A stretch of DNA of 64,000 nt from JBFMFH01 sp040752275 (GTDB lineage Bacteria > Acidobacteriota > Vicinamibacteria > Vicinamibacterales > JAKQTR01), in assembly GCA_040752275.1 (NCBI GenBank), contig JBFMFH010000045.1, forward strand, positions 1-64,000, read 5' to 3'. The translations under genes were made by a program, and so were the position numbers. Positions 31,820-41,500 of this stretch are shown here, piece after piece; the stretch's first letter is position 1, and every line of letters begins with the position of its first letter. The notes under the pieces were generated by a model that saw only the letters and a list, made by a program, of their open reading frames with translations, had not been told where the DNA came from and made no database searches.

Positions 31820-33054
31820 ACATTCGAGCGTGCGCCCACGGCTTTCTACCCAGGCGACGGACCCGGAAGCTGGGCTTCGGGGCCGCCGCCTGCGGCGTGC
31901 TGATCGTCCTGACCGTGGCCGCACTGGCGAGCGACGGCCAGGTGTCGGACGGCAGCCCGTTCCGAGGGCGACAGCTCTTCGAGGAGAAGCGCTGCTCGAC
32001 CTGCCATTCGGTGTGGGGGCACGGTGGAACCCTGGGCCCCGAGATCAGCGTGGCCGTCGCGGGCAAGACCTTCTATGAGCTGGTCGGGGACTTCTGGAAC
32101 CACACGCCCCAGATGATCGACGAGGTGGAGCGGCACGGCTACCCGTGGCCGACCCTCGATCCGGCCGAGATGGCCGACATGCTCAGTTACCTCTACTACC
32201 TGCGTCTGTTCGACGAACCCGGGAACGTCGAGCGTGGCGCCAACGCGTACGCGAGGCTCCAGTGCGGGACCTGTCACACACTGGGAGGACGCGGCGGGCC
32301 CGGCGGAGGCTCTCTCGACCGCTTCAGTGCGTTCCCCGCCCCGACGCCGCTCGCCCAGGCCATGTGGAACGCCGGGCCGCGGATGCAGCAGGACCAGCTC
32401 CAGCGCGGCGTGTCGATTCCGCAGCTCGGCGGCCAGGACATGGCGGACCTCCAAGCGTACATCCGGGCCGAGGGGCACCGCTCGGGGAGGGAAGTCACGC
32501 TGGAGTCGCTCCCGAACCCGGACGGGGGCGCATCGGTCTACCGCGCCAAGGGCTGCGGCGCGTGCCACGATCGCGCAGGAAGAACGGCGCCGGACTTGAA
32601 GCGCTCCACCCTATCCAAGACCGTGTCGGAGATCACCAGTCTCCTGTGGAACCACAGCTACGCGATGGGTGCACAGATGATCGCTCAAGGCGTGGCGTTC
32701 CCGCGCTTCCGGAACCACGAGATGTCGGACCTCATCGCCCACCTGTACTTCTTGGGCTACGCGGGGGAAGACGGCGATCCCAAGCGGGGTGCGGCGGTCT
32801 TCGGCAGAAAGGGCTGTGTAGCGTGCCACAAGGAAGGAGTCGCAGGAACTCCCAGCCTGAGCGACATTCTCAGGCGCACCGACAGCGCCGGACTGGCCTC
32901 CTCGATGTGGAACCACGCGCCGCAGATGCACAGCACCATGGCGGAGCGGGCGTCGTTCTGGCCGAAGTTCGAGCCGGGCGAAATGAGAGACCTCGCTGCC
33001 TATCTCCGGGATCGGCGCTCGGGACGAGCCTCAGCCGGGCAGGCCGGACGGTGA
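31816..33054 (+). CDS. four-heme cytochrome c (four class I domains)
   Basis: A 412-residue exported cytochrome with an N-terminal anchor or signal (~18-38). Four CXXCH motifs are at C60-H64, C150-H154, C247-H251 and C334-H338, each in its own class I-like module followed by a W-N-H/A-x-P-Q-M type segment that can supply the axial Met. Such a string of monoheme domains suits electron delivery from the complex to a terminal oxidase or reductase. Last gene of the sigma-54 operon, overlapping the NrfD gene. Confidence 0.85.
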   Translation: MNIRACAHGFLPRRRTRKLGFGAAACGVLIVLTVAALASDGQVSDGSPFRGRQLFEEKRCSTCHSVWGHGGTLGPEISVAVAGKTFYELVGDFWNHTPQMIDEVERHGYPWPTLDPAEMADMLSYLYYLRLFDEPGNVERGANAYARLQCGTCHTLGGRGGPGGGSLDRFSAFPAPTPLAQAMWNAGPRMQQDQLQRGVSIPQLGGQDMADLQAYIRAEGHRSGREVTLESLPNPDGGASVYRAKGCGACHDRAGRTAPDLKRSTLSKTVSEITSLLWNHSYAMGAQMIAQGVAFPRFRNHEMSDLIAHLYFLGYAGEDGDPKRGAAVFGRKGCVACHKEGVAGTPSLSDILRRTDSAGLASSMWNHAPQMHSTMAERASFWPKFEPGEMRDLAAYLRDRRSGRASAGQAGR

Positions 33055-33220
33055 TGAGGATTCGAAGAGCAGAGCGGTCAGCAGAAACCACGCAGCCGCG
33101 GCAATCGCTCCACTGAGAATGTCGACACTCGCTCTCGAGCCCGCGGACCCACGCGAGTCCTGCGCCAATGCTGAAGAAGACCAGGTTGATCCACTCAGTT
33201 CTGCGCCAGCCCGGAGGTAG
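33031..33220 (-). pseudogene. possible frameshifted small membrane protein remnant
   Basis: On the minus strand one frame reads RTEWINLVFFSIGAGLAWVRGLE and, after a shift, another reads DILSGAIAAAAWFLLTALLFES before a stop at 33033-33031. Together they resemble a ~65-residue two-helix membrane protein broken by a frameshift. The stretch overlaps the end of the cytochrome gene by 24 bp. Tentative. Confidence 0.25.
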
Positions 33221-33266
33221 TTGGGAGGGAGGGAGCGGGCGGGTGGCGCGCCCGGCGCGAAGCCTG

Positions 33267-33272
33267 TATCAT
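33267..33272 (+). promoter_or_regulatory. -10 element of the uppS-cdsA-dxr operon
   Basis: TATCAT at 33267-33272 would give a leader of about 23 nt containing AGTAGGG before ATG 33302. No clear -35. Confidence 0.35.
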
Positions 33273-33301
33273 TGCAGTTTGCGGTTCAGTAGGGCATCCG
33301 C

Positions 33302-34089
<788 letters not shown>

Positions 34090-34093
<4 letters not shown>

Positions 34094-34875
34094 CCCGTAT
34101 CCTCAGCGCGCTCGTCCTGGTGCCACTCGTGCTGGCCGCTATCTGGCTGGCTCCTGCCTGGCTGTTTGCCCTGGTCATTGCCGTTGTCGTGGGCGTCAGC
34201 GTCGCCGAGTACGCCAACCTCGTCGAGAAGACCGGCGTGCCCGTGCCTCGAACCGTGAGTACATCGGCCGCCGTGGCGGCGTCGGTGGCCGTAGCCTGGC
34301 CGGGCGTGCCGGCCGATGTCGTACTGGCGGCATGTGTGGTCGCCGTTCCGCTGGTGGTCCTGGCAGCCGGCCGGCCCGCCCCTCGCGTGCCCGCGTCGGC
34401 TGCGGCGGCCATGTTCCCCGTGGCCTTCCTCGGCGTGCCATTAGGCCTCATCGGCGCTATCCGCGGGGCGTACGGCCGCGAGGTCGTCCTGCTGCTCCTC
34501 GTCGTCGTGTGGGTGTCGGACAGTGCGCAGTACTACCTCGGCAGCTGGCTCGGACGCCATCGGCTCGCCCCTGCCGTGAGCCCCGGAAAGAGCGTCGAAG
34601 GCGCCATCGGCGGTGTGGTGGCCGGCATCACTTCCATGGTGGGTCTCGGGCGGCTGTGGCTCCCGGCCGCGAGCCTGGCGCAGCTGGCGGCGTTCGGGGC
34701 AGTGCTGGTGGGACTCGGCATTGCGGGAGACCTCTTCGAGTCCCTGCTCAAGCGCAGCGCCGACGTCAAGGACAGCTCGGGGTTGATTCCCGGCCACGGA
34801 GGCGTGCTCGACCGCGTCGACGCGCTGCTCTTTGTCATGCCTGGGGCGTTTGTGACGCTTCGCCTCATCCTGTGA
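34090..34875 (+). CDS. cdsA: phosphatidate cytidylyltransferase
   Basis: A 261-residue integral membrane enzyme making CDP-diacylglycerol. The signature KRSADVKDSSGLIPGHGG with VLDRVDALL is complete near the C-terminus, preceded by about seven to eight helices and by SDSAQYYLGSWLGRH...SPGKSVEG. GTG 34090 overlaps the uppS stop. Confidence 0.92.
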
Positions 34876-34883
34876 TTGCTGGC

Positions 34884-36056
34884 ATGACGCGCACTCGCAC
34901 GCGCATCGCCGTCCTCGGATCGACCGGGTCCATCGGCCGCAGCGCCTTGGCCGTCGTCGATGCCCATCCGGATCGCCTCGAAGTCGTGGGCCTGGCCGCG
35001 GGCGCGAATGCCAGCCTGCTGGCCACCCAGATCGAACATGTGCGACCGCGCATCGTCGGCATGGCCACGACACACGCCCTCGACAGCGTGCGGTCCCGCG
35101 TCTCGAACTGGTCGCCCGAACGGTGGGTCGCCGGCGCGGACGCGCTGGTCGCCGTCGCCACGCACCCCGACGCCGACATCCTGCTGTGTGCGTCGTCCGG
35201 CACGGCGGCGCTCGAGGCCGTGCTCGCCGCGATCGAGGCCGGCAAGACGATCGCTCTGGCGAACAAGGAAGTCCTCGTCATGGCAGGAGACGTCGTCACC
35301 ACCGCCGCCCGGCGCCGTGGCGTCGCCATCCTGCCGGTCGACAGCGAGCACAATGCCATCCATCAATGCCTGCACGGCCGCGATCGCGCCGAGATCACAC
35401 GCCTGGTCCTCACGGCCTCCGGCGGACCGTTCCGGGACCATACGATGGCGCAGCTGAAGAAGGTGGGCCCCGATGACGCGCTGCGTCACCCTACATGGCG
35501 CATGGGCCGCAAGATCACCGTCGACTCGGCGACACTCATGAACAAGGGGCTCGAAGTCATCGAGGCCCACTGGCTCTTCGAGGTGTCCGCCGATCAGATC
35601 GACGTCGTCATTCACCCCCAATCGGTGGTGCACTCGCTCGTCGAGCTTCGCGACGGGTCGATGATCGCCCACCTGGGCGTGACGGACATGCGCCTGCCGA
35701 TTCAGTACGCGTTCTCCTATCCGGACCGCTGGGGCAGCACGTGGCCGTCGCTCGACCTGCTTCGCAGCGGACCCCTGGAGTTCCTGGCCCCCGACCGGAG
35801 GCGATTCCCCTGCCTCGACCTCGCGTACCGGGCCCTGCGGGAGGGCAGGGGAGCGCCGGTGGTCCTCAACGCGGCCAATGAGGTCGCGGTGGCCGCGTTT
35901 CTGGCCGGGCATTTGCCGTTCGTGGCGATTGCCGACGTGATCGCGCGGGCACTCGATGCCCACACCGCCCGGGAGGTCGCGACGTTGACTGCGGTCCGGA
36001 CCCTGGATGGCTGGGCCCGGGACTTCGCCCATGACCTGGTGAGGGGCTACAATTGA
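34884..36056 (+). CDS. dxr: 1-deoxy-D-xylulose 5-phosphate reductoisomerase
   Basis: A 390-residue MEP-pathway enzyme. The NADPH motif VLGSTGSIGRSAL, ALANKEVLVMAG, the metal/substrate PVDSEHNAI, TASGGPFRD, VDSATLMNKGLEVIEAHWLF and VIHPQSVVHSLVE are all present. ATG 34884 is listed; GTG 34872, in frame and overlapping the cdsA stop as GTGA, is an equally likely start. It lies between cdsA and rseP, a common envelope gene order. Confidence 0.95.
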   Translation: MTRTRTRIAVLGSTGSIGRSALAVVDAHPDRLEVVGLAAGANASLLATQIEHVRPRIVGMATTHALDSVRSRVSNWSPERWVAGADALVAVATHPDADILLCASSGTAALEAVLAAIEAGKTIALANKEVLVMAGDVVTTAARRRGVAILPVDSEHNAIHQCLHGRDRAEITRLVLTASGGPFRDHTMAQLKKVGPDDALRHPTWRMGRKITVDSATLMNKGLEVIEAHWLFEVSADQIDVVIHPQSVVHSLVELRDGSMIAHLGVTDMRLPIQYAFSYPDRWGSTWPSLDLLRSGPLEFLAPDRRRFPCLDLAYRALREGRGAPVVLNAANEVAVAAFLAGHLPFVAIADVIARALDAHTAREVATLTAVRTLDGWARDFAHDLVRGYN

Positions 36057-36257
36057 GCCCGGCGCTCATGTGAGGTGACCCTGCGGCGGGGATGTCGATG
36101 GCGAGCGCTCCTGGTCTGAGCGGTGGTCGGAGGCAGCCCGCGACTGTGGAGCGAACATCATCGACACACGTGGGCTCCGAGACTAGCGAGGCTTCGCCTC
36201 AGACCGCCGAGTCGTGTGGGGGCGGCTCCGCCTCGCTGGATCGCAGTATCGACTTGG

Positions 36258-36274
36258 CCCCGCCTCGGGCGGGG
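36258..36274. repeat. GC hairpin upstream of rseP
   Basis: CCCCGCC and GGCGGGG pair around a TCG loop. It lies in the 246-bp dxr-rseP gap, which also holds GAGGC-TTC-GCCTC (about 36188-36200) and the palindrome TAGACGTCTA (36277-36286). No gene is supported in this gap. Confidence 0.45.
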
Positions 36275-36302
36275 CGTAGACGTCTAGGATGAGGCAGGTC
36301 CC

Positions 36303-37625
36303 TTGATCAATTCGCTGCTCGCGTTCGTCTTCGTCCTCGGCGTCCTCGTGTTCGTCCACGAGCTGGGCCACTTTCTGGTCGCCCGCTGGCTGGGCGTTCG
36401 GGTGCTCGCATTCGCGATTGGGTTCGGGCCGAATCTGCTCAAAGTCACCCGGGGAGGCATCGACTACTGCATCAAGGCGTTTCCGCTGGGCGGATTCGTC
36501 AAGATGGCCGGCGAGAACCCGGACGACCCGCGGTCGGGCGCGCCCGACGAGTTCCTGTCGAGGAGCAAGTGGGACCGGTTCCGCATCCTGGTCGCCGGTC
36601 CGGCCATGAACGTGGCGCTCTCGGTCGTGCTCATGTGGGTGGTCCTGCTGCAGGGTGCCCAGGTGCCCGCCTTCCACGACGACCCGGTGATCGTCGGTGA
36701 GGTCACGAAGGACTCCCCGGCCGAGAAGGCCGGTCTCCTCAGCGGTGACCGCATCACCCGAGTCGGCAGCGCGGAGGTGAAGGACTGGGAGCAGTTCTAC
36801 CTCGCCATCGGCGGAAGGGCCGGCCGCGACGTGCCCATCACCCTGCTCCGCGAAGGACGGGAGCGGGTCCTCCGGGTCCGGCCAACTGCCGCGACCAGGC
36901 TCGAGATCGGCGATATCGGTGTGCTGCCCGATGTTCACCCGAGCATCAGCACACTCGAGCCGAACGGCCCTGCGGCGGCGGCCGGGTTCAGGACAGGTGA
37001 CGTCCTTCTGTCGGTCAATGGCGTGAGGACGACCTTCTCCGCGCAGGTGTCGACCGAGATCCGAAAGTACCCGGAGAAGGCCATCACCGTGTCGGTGGCC
37101 CGCGGGAGCCAGCGGCTCGACGTCACCGTGACGCCCCGCCGGCAGGGGGAGGTCGGAGTCATCGGCATCACCATCTCAGATGCCTTCGACATCATCCAGC
37201 CGGGTCCCGTGGGGGCCTTCACGATGAGCCTCCGGCGCAACGTCCAGTTCGCCGGGCTGATCGTACAGACCCTGGCCGGGCTGTTCACGCGGGAGACGTC
37301 ACCCAGGCAGTTGATGGGACCGGTGGCGATCGCCCAGTTATCGGGTGACTACGCGGCGGCGGGCTGGCTGGCCCTCTTCACCTTCATGGCGTCGCTGAGC
37401 CTGAACCTGGGACTGCTGAACTTGCTGCCGATCCCCGTGCTGGACGGCGGCCACATCTTCATCATGGGCGCCGAGGCCGTCGCGCGCCGCGACTTCAGCG
37501 TCAAGGTAAAGGAACGCCTTCTGCTGGCCGGCTTCGTGGTGCTGATGCTGTTGATGGCGACGGTCGTCGTGAACGATCTGAGCCGCATCCCGCTTTTCGA
37601 GCGCCTCATGTCGGGCGCGCGGTAG
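36303..37625 (+). CDS. rseP: RIP site-2 metalloprotease RseP
   Basis: A 440-residue intramembrane zinc protease. H19-E20-x-x-H23 (VHELGHFL) is in TM1, and the third ligand region NLLPIPVLDGGH is near the C-terminus. Two PDZ domains are visible (ITKDSPAEKAGLLSGD-type at ~140 and EPNGPAAAAGFRTGDVLL at ~220). RseP cleaves anti-sigma factors and signal peptides. The start is TTG 36303; no ATG or GTG lies closer in frame to the conserved HELGH helix. Confidence 0.92.
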   Translation: MINSLLAFVFVLGVLVFVHELGHFLVARWLGVRVLAFAIGFGPNLLKVTRGGIDYCIKAFPLGGFVKMAGENPDDPRSGAPDEFLSRSKWDRFRILVAGPAMNVALSVVLMWVVLLQGAQVPAFHDDPVIVGEVTKDSPAEKAGLLSGDRITRVGSAEVKDWEQFYLAIGGRAGRDVPITLLREGRERVLRVRPTAATRLEIGDIGVLPDVHPSISTLEPNGPAAAAGFRTGDVLLSVNGVRTTFSAQVSTEIRKYPEKAITVSVARGSQRLDVTVTPRRQGEVGVIGITISDAFDIIQPGPVGAFTMSLRRNVQFAGLIVQTLAGLFTRETSPRQLMGPVAIAQLSGDYAAAGWLALFTFMASLSLNLGLLNLLPIPVLDGGHIFIMGAEAVARRDFSVKVKERLLLAGFVVLMLLMATVVVNDLSRIPLFERLMSGAR

Positions 37626-37699
37626 CCGTCCGCGATCAGAGTGCTTCAAGGGCTCACGCGTGTTCGAGCGCGGCAGCCGGCGAGCCCTCGACGTGTCCT

Positions 37700-39250
37700 T
37701 CAGGAACCGACGGCGGTCTCCGCGCCAGACGAGGCGTAGTGCCGGACGATCGCATCGATCAGGCCCGCGATTGTGTATTCCTCCGGAAGGATGGCGGTGT
37801 CGATCCCGTAGGTCCTCGCCACCTCGGCCGTCACCGGTCCGATGCACGCAACCGTTGTGCCCCCGAGCAGATCGGCGAGCGGGTCGGCGCCGTACAGCTC
37901 CACGTAGTCCCGAACCGTGGAGGCGCTGGTAAACGCCACGACATCGATCTCCTTCTCGAGAAGCATCCTGTAGAGATCCGGCTCTCGCGGATCGCCGAGT
38001 GCGATCGGCACGGTGCGATAGGCGGGGACCTCCGTGACCTCAGCGCCGGCATCGCGCAGCACCTCCGCCAACAGGTCCCGCGTGCCCTCGCCCTTGGGCA
38101 CGAGAATCCGGCTGCCCTCCAGTGGTCCGCTGGTGCTGAGCGCGGCGACGAGCAACTCGGGCCGGTACTCGACGGCCGGGACGTCCACCCGGACGCCGAA
38201 CTGGGCGAAGCGCTCAACGCTAGCCTGTCCGATCGCGCAAATTCCGACGCCCTTGAGCTGCCGGATATCGGCGGCCGCCAGGACGACTCGCAGAAACGCC
38301 TCAGCGCTTGCCGTGTTCGGCAGCACCAGCCACGAGAAGCGTGACAAGTCCGCGCATGCCTCGGTGAGGGGCGCATCGTCGCCGGCGGCGACGATGCGGA
38401 CCGACGGCGCCTGGATGACATGTGCGCCCAGATCCTCGAGCGCCTCGACCATCTCGTGCGCCTGTTCCCGCGGCCGCGTGACCACGATGCGCTGCCCGAA
38501 GAGGGGGCGCACGTCGAACCAGCGCAGATGCTGCCGGAGCCCGGCCACGCGCCCGACGATCACAATCGCCGGATCGGGAGACGGGGGCGCTGTCGACGCC
38601 AGTTCGCCGAGAGTGCCGGTGATGGTGTGTTGCCCGGCCAGCGTGCCCCGATAGACAAGAGCGGCAGGCTCGGCGGCCGGCCTGCCGGCGGCGACGAGCG
38701 ACGACAGGATGACGTTGGCCTGATCGCGGTCGGCGTAACACACGACCGTCCCGTCGAGCCGGGCCAGGCTCGACCAATCGACCGGTGGCGCATCGTGACT
38801 GGCGTCCTCGTGGCCCCGAATGAAGGTGAGCGTGTCTCCGCCGCCACGGTACGTCACGGCCACGCCGGCGTACGCGGGTACGGCAACCGCGGCGGGGATG
38901 CCCGGCACGACCTCGAAAGGCACGCCGTGCTCGTGCAGAAAGAGGGCCTCCTCTCCGCCGTCATCGAACACGAAGGGATCGCCCCACTTCAGCCGGACAA
39001 CGCGCTTGCCTTCACGCTGCTTCTCGACGAGCAGGTACGCGATGGCGTCCCGGTCCTTGGCCTGGGGGGCCGCGCGGCCAACGTCGATGCGCTCGGCCCC
39101 GGACTTGGCGTAGCGGAGGATCGCCTCTGGAACGAGACGGTCGTAGACGATGACGTCGGCGCGGCTGAGGCAGCGGGCGCCTCGCACGCTGATGAGACCG
39201 GGGTCGCCCGGGCCGGCACCGACGAAGTGGACGAGTGGACGGTTCGGCAT
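37700..39250 (-). CDS. cobA-hemD: fused uroporphyrinogen-III methyltransferase / synthase
   Basis: A 516-residue two-domain protein. Residues 1-~245 are a SAM-dependent uroporphyrinogen-III C-methyltransferase (HFVGAGPGDPGLISVRGA, VVYADRDQ, PAIVIVGRVAGLR). Residues ~255-516 are a HemD uroporphyrinogen-III synthase (GQRIVVTRPREQA, VAFTSASTVRDYVELYG, TVACIGPVTAE). It supplies siroheme/heme d1/cobalamin precursors and heme. hemC is not adjacent. It follows the VWFA genes by 13 bp on the same strand. Confidence 0.92.
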   Translation of the reverse strand: MPNRPLVHFVGAGPGDPGLISVRGARCLSRADVIVYDRLVPEAILRYAKSGAERIDVGRAAPQAKDRDAIAYLLVEKQREGKRVVRLKWGDPFVFDDGGEEALFLHEHGVPFEVVPGIPAAVAVPAYAGVAVTYRGGGDTLTFIRGHEDASHDAPPVDWSSLARLDGTVVCYADRDQANVILSSLVAAGRPAAEPAALVYRGTLAGQHTITGTLGELASTAPPSPDPAIVIVGRVAGLRQHLRWFDVRPLFGQRIVVTRPREQAHEMVEALEDLGAHVIQAPSVRIVAAGDDAPLTEACADLSRFSWLVLPNTASAEAFLRVVLAAADIRQLKGVGICAIGQASVERFAQFGVRVDVPAVEYRPELLVAALSTSGPLEGSRILVPKGEGTRDLLAEVLRDAGAEVTEVPAYRTVPIALGDPREPDLYRMLLEKEIDVVAFTSASTVRDYVELYGADPLADLLGGTTVACIGPVTAEVARTYGIDTAILPEEYTIAGLIDAIVRHYASSGAETAVGS

Positions 39251-39263
39251 GAGAACACCTGGC

Positions 39264-40223
39264 TCAGGGCGGGGACGGTCCGTAGTACCCCTGCTTGGTC
39301 CGGGCGGTCGTGCCCGGCCGCTCGACGCGCACGACAACCCGGCGCCAGCGCCCGTCTCGTTTCGGGTTCTTCGATGAGTAGCCGAGCACGTACTGGCTCG
39401 AGAGCTCCTGGAAGACGTGGTCGTAGATGGCGGGTAAGTCGGAGGCGCTGGCCGGGAAAAACACGCGGCCGCCCGTCTGGGACGTCAACTGCCGCAACAC
39501 GTAGTCGGCCTCGTTGTAGCCTTTGCCCCCGAAGGGGTCCTGCACACGGAGCCCGATGGCGTAGATGGCGGTCTCCGAGCGCTTGGCGAGCTCCAGCACC
39601 TCGTCGAACGACACGAGGCTCGACGTGTCCTCACCGTCGGAGAGCAGCACGATCGCCTGCCGGCGCAGTTCCTCGGCGGCACGGGCCCTGGTCTTGCGCA
39701 ACTCCTTCAGGGCGATGTAGAGGGCGTTGTAGAGGGACGTCGAACCACCTGCGACCGTGGCCCGAATCGCCTGCTCGACCTTGTTGTGCTGGTTCGTGAA
39801 GGGGATGGCCACAATCGCCTTGCTGTCGAAGTCGATGACCTGGCTCTCGTCCTCTGGGCGCAGGCGCCGCACGAAGCCGGAGGCGGCCTCCTGCGCTGTC
39901 GCCATCTTGTCTTCCATGCTCGCGCTGGTATCCAGCAGCAGCGCGACGGCCAGCGGCAGGTTCGACCGGTTGAAGAACGAGACGTCCTGCTGCACGCCGT
40001 CTTCGAAAACCTGGAACTGCTCCCGATCGACGTCGGTGACGAAGCGGCCGGATCCGTCCGTCACGGTCACGCTGAGCGACACGAGATCCACGCCGCTGCG
40101 AAAAGGGCCGCCCTCCGGGCGGACGGGCGGCTGCTGTGCGGCCGAGAGTTCCCGGGCCGTCGCGGGCGACAGCGCGAGGGCGAGCGCCAGGAATCCCGCA
40201 CCCGCGCGGTGCACTCGTGTCAT
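39264..40223 (-). CDS. VWFA-related secreted protein
   Basis: A 319-residue protein with a signal peptide (GFLALALALSPATARELSA). A short beta domain (VSLSVTVTDGSGRFVTDVDREQFQVFEDG) precedes a von Willebrand A domain with intact MIDAS, LLLDTSASM (DxSxS), plus T and D ligands in the STSLYNAL and LLSDGEDTSS loops. The pattern matches the acidobacterial TIGR03436-type VWFA proteins. ATG 40223 overlaps the upstream VWFA gene by four bases. Function unknown; periplasmic adhesion or assembly is plausible. Confidence 0.82.
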   Translation of the reverse strand: MTRVHRAGAGFLALALALSPATARELSAAQQPPVRPEGGPFRSGVDLVSLSVTVTDGSGRFVTDVDREQFQVFEDGVQQDVSFFNRSNLPLAVALLLDTSASMEDKMATAQEAASGFVRRLRPEDESQVIDFDSKAIVAIPFTNQHNKVEQAIRATVAGGSTSLYNALYIALKELRKTRARAAEELRRQAIVLLSDGEDTSSLVSFDEVLELAKRSETAIYAIGLRVQDPFGGKGYNEADYVLRQLTSQTGGRVFFPASASDLPAIYDHVFQELSSQYVLGYSSKNPKRDGRWRRVVVRVERPGTTARTKQGYYGPSPP

Positions 40224-41140
40224 TTCGGTCCCTTGCTGGCGCGGACTGGAATCCCGCGAGCCGTCAGGTCTGGCGGACGGACCGAGACTTCGATCCGCTC
40301 CGGAGGAATGAGCGACTCCGGGCGGGCGTAGGTGATTCGATACTGGCCCAGGAGTTCGGCCGCCAGCGTCTCGAGCGCCTTGGGCAATCCCATCGACGAG
40401 AGCACGTTGTCCCGACGGCCGCCCGTTTCGGTCGTGCCGCGGTCGAAGAGCAGCTCGCGCTGGCGGCCAGCGCTCGTGGAGATGTCCGGCGGCACGCCGC
40501 TCCCCACCGTGATGACGTGCAGCGGCACGCCGTCCTCCTTCAGTCGGGCGAGGACGCTGTCGTGGAACGTGTTGCTGAACTCGATCCCGCCGAGCCACAC
40601 CACGACCACCGCCGCACGCTCGGCCGGTCTCTTGGCCAACCCGGTGAGCGTCTCCTCGACGGCTTCGAGGGACGTGGCCCCGGAGCCGGAGATGTGAAAG
40701 ACGCGGCCGAGGCCCTTCTTCAGGAGTTCCGCGTCGCTCGTGTACTCGGTCAGAACCGTCGGGCGCTCGCCCATCCCGATGAGGGCGATGTGGGCCGCCG
40801 GGCGCATCGTCTCGACGAACAGCCCGAGTGCCTGACGCAGGTCCCCGAGCTGGTAGGCGGCAGCCTGGCTGGTGTCGATGAGGAGGGCCAGTTCGATGGT
40901 GTCCGTGGCCCGCCTCGCCCGCAGAACCTCTCGAACCCGCCCGTCCTCGCGCACGACGAAGTCGCCGGGGGCGAGGGTGAGGACCGGTGCGCCCGTCCTG
41001 TCGAGCACGCTGACGAACATGTCGCGTTCGACGGTTCCCGCCGTTTGGCCGCCGGCCGTCGGTCCGGTGAGGGCCAGGCCGGTGAGGAGAGCCAACGACA
41101 GCGACGGCAGAGCCGGACGCGGGCGGAATCGGCATTTCAT
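40220..41140 (-). CDS. VWFA-related secreted protein with altered MIDAS
   Basis: A 306-residue paralogue of the next gene. Signal peptide (LSLALLTGLALTGPTAGG), the VSVLDRTGAPVLTLAPGDFVVREDG domain, then a VWA-like domain beginning LALLIDTSQAAAYQL, so DxSxS becomes DTSQA. Downstream, the usual acidic SDGxD loop is replaced by VVVWLGGIEFS. Metal binding is therefore doubtful. First gene of a minus-strand operon with the intact VWFA protein and cobA-hemD. Confidence 0.78.
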   Translation of the reverse strand: MKCRFRPRPALPSLSLALLTGLALTGPTAGGQTAGTVERDMFVSVLDRTGAPVLTLAPGDFVVREDGRVREVLRARRATDTIELALLIDTSQAAAYQLGDLRQALGLFVETMRPAAHIALIGMGERPTVLTEYTSDAELLKKGLGRVFHISGSGATSLEAVEETLTGLAKRPAERAAVVVVWLGGIEFSNTFHDSVLARLKEDGVPLHVITVGSGVPPDISTSAGRQRELLFDRGTTETGGRRDNVLSSMGLPKALETLAAELLGQYRITYARPESLIPPERIEVSVRPPDLTARGIPVRASKGPK

Positions 41141-41179
41141 GGGCCACGGATCCTTGTTGTCGGGCAGGCGTGCACGTTC

Positions 41180-41209
41180 AGTATATCGTTTCCGCGAAAC
41201 GCTTGTCAG
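41180..41209 (-). promoter_or_regulatory. promoter of the VWFA-cobA-hemD operon
   Basis: On the minus strand CTGACA (41209-41204) and TATACT (41185-41180) are 18 bp apart. The leader to ATG 41140 would be about 33 nt. Confidence 0.6.
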
Positions 41210-41226
41210 CAAGGCACTTGGCCTCC

Positions 41227-41256
41227 TTGACCGGGGTTTCGGGCGCGTGTTATAAC
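41227..41256 (+). promoter_or_regulatory. promoter of the nuo operon
   Basis: TTGACC (41227-41232) and TATAAC (41251-41256) are 18 bp apart, divergent from the VWFA promoter. The leader to nuoA would be about 238 nt (41263-41500); it is very GC-rich, contains no supported gene and no riboswitch I recognise. Confidence 0.6.
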
Positions 41257-41500
41257 CCGAGGGCTGTCTGCCACGGCGCCGCCGTTGGGTCACCGGGCGC
41301 CGCAGAAGCGACCCGCCTCGGCCAACGCCTCCTCGGGTAGTTCCGTGGGTGGTGCTGCGGCGGAACGGCCCCCCAGCCGCCGCGACGCCGGTCCGCACAC
41401 CTCACGCAGGTTTCCGCGGGGCTGCAGGTCCGGTGCGGCCGCGAGAGCCGCGCGGCCTCGGCGCGCGCGGTGTCGGAGCGCGGCGCGGAAGGTGAAACCC

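Noticed and set aside
33119..33220. 33-codon plus-strand open frame
   Set aside because: No ribosome site, no recognisable features, and it opposes a more protein-like minus-strand remnant.
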